The notes below the pieces were generated by a model. The model saw only the letters and a list, made by a program, of their open reading frames with translations, made no database searches and was not told the origin of the DNA. A stretch of 64,000 nt of DNA from Tetragonia tetragonoides (Eukaryota > Streptophyta > Magnoliopsida > Caryophyllales > Aizoaceae): contig CM076154.1 of the NCBI GenBank assembly GCA_038025085.1, forward strand, positions 19,974,501 through 20,038,500, given 5' to 3'. Below are positions 63,722 through 64,000 of the stretch, in pieces. The position numbers and the translations under genes were made by a program. How positions within the stretch are numbered: position 1 is the stretch's first letter; every line of letters starts with the position of its first letter.

Positions 63722-64000
<279 letters not shown>

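Overview
The window is plant nuclear DNA, most likely from a eudicot. It has spliced genes with GT-AG introns, a plant-type receptor kinase, an auxin response factor relic, and a dense nested load of plant transposable elements (Harbinger, CACTA, Stowaway, Tourist, mariner, hAT, Helitron-like, SINE, LINE, Copia, gag-only LTR elements). AT-rich spacers and long TA and ATT microsatellites fit a repeat-rich genome. I cannot name the species from sequence alone.

Layout. 1-2571: the first two coding exons of an importin-4-type importin beta gene on the minus strand, running off the left edge, with a LINE 3' end in its second intron. 4424-12344: a minisatellite, then a complete but dead Harbinger element (4905-12344, TTA target duplication). 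Its transposase gene is split by a 3.56 kb CACTA element (6521-10079, TTG target duplication). 12345-21830: gene-poor DNA with MITEs and degraded LTR-type sequence. 22192-24738: a DnaJ-like gene or decaying gene (minus) with NPD instead of HPD. 25500-30758: relic repeats and Helitron-like DNA. 31160-33237: a TA microsatellite interrupted by a hAT-type element.

34134-36641: an intact receptor-like kinase of the At1g11050 type (plus). 39758-43795: a 5'-truncated, frameshifted ARF1-like pseudogene that keeps its introns, two of which carry MITEs. 43894-46216: a truncated Copia element. 46216-52015: two copies of a Helitron-like repeat rich in G-box-like motifs; the second copy carries a mariner and a SINE that the first lacks. 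53011-54407: the first three exons of UDP-glucose:glycoprotein glucosyltransferase (plus), probably continuing past the right edge through a TE-filled intron. 55110-62766: a gag-only LTR retrotransposon (TR-GAG type) that was tandemly duplicated together with 3' flanking DNA, giving three LTRs and two gag genes. 63412-64000: a Tourist-like MITE and an ATT microsatellite reaching the edge.

The host genes (nuclear import, receptor kinase, ER glycoprotein quality control, J-protein) are unrelated housekeeping or signalling genes, not a cluster. The notable content is the transposon archaeology: target duplications, empty sites and repair scars allow several events to be ordered. I found no clear new molecular system.
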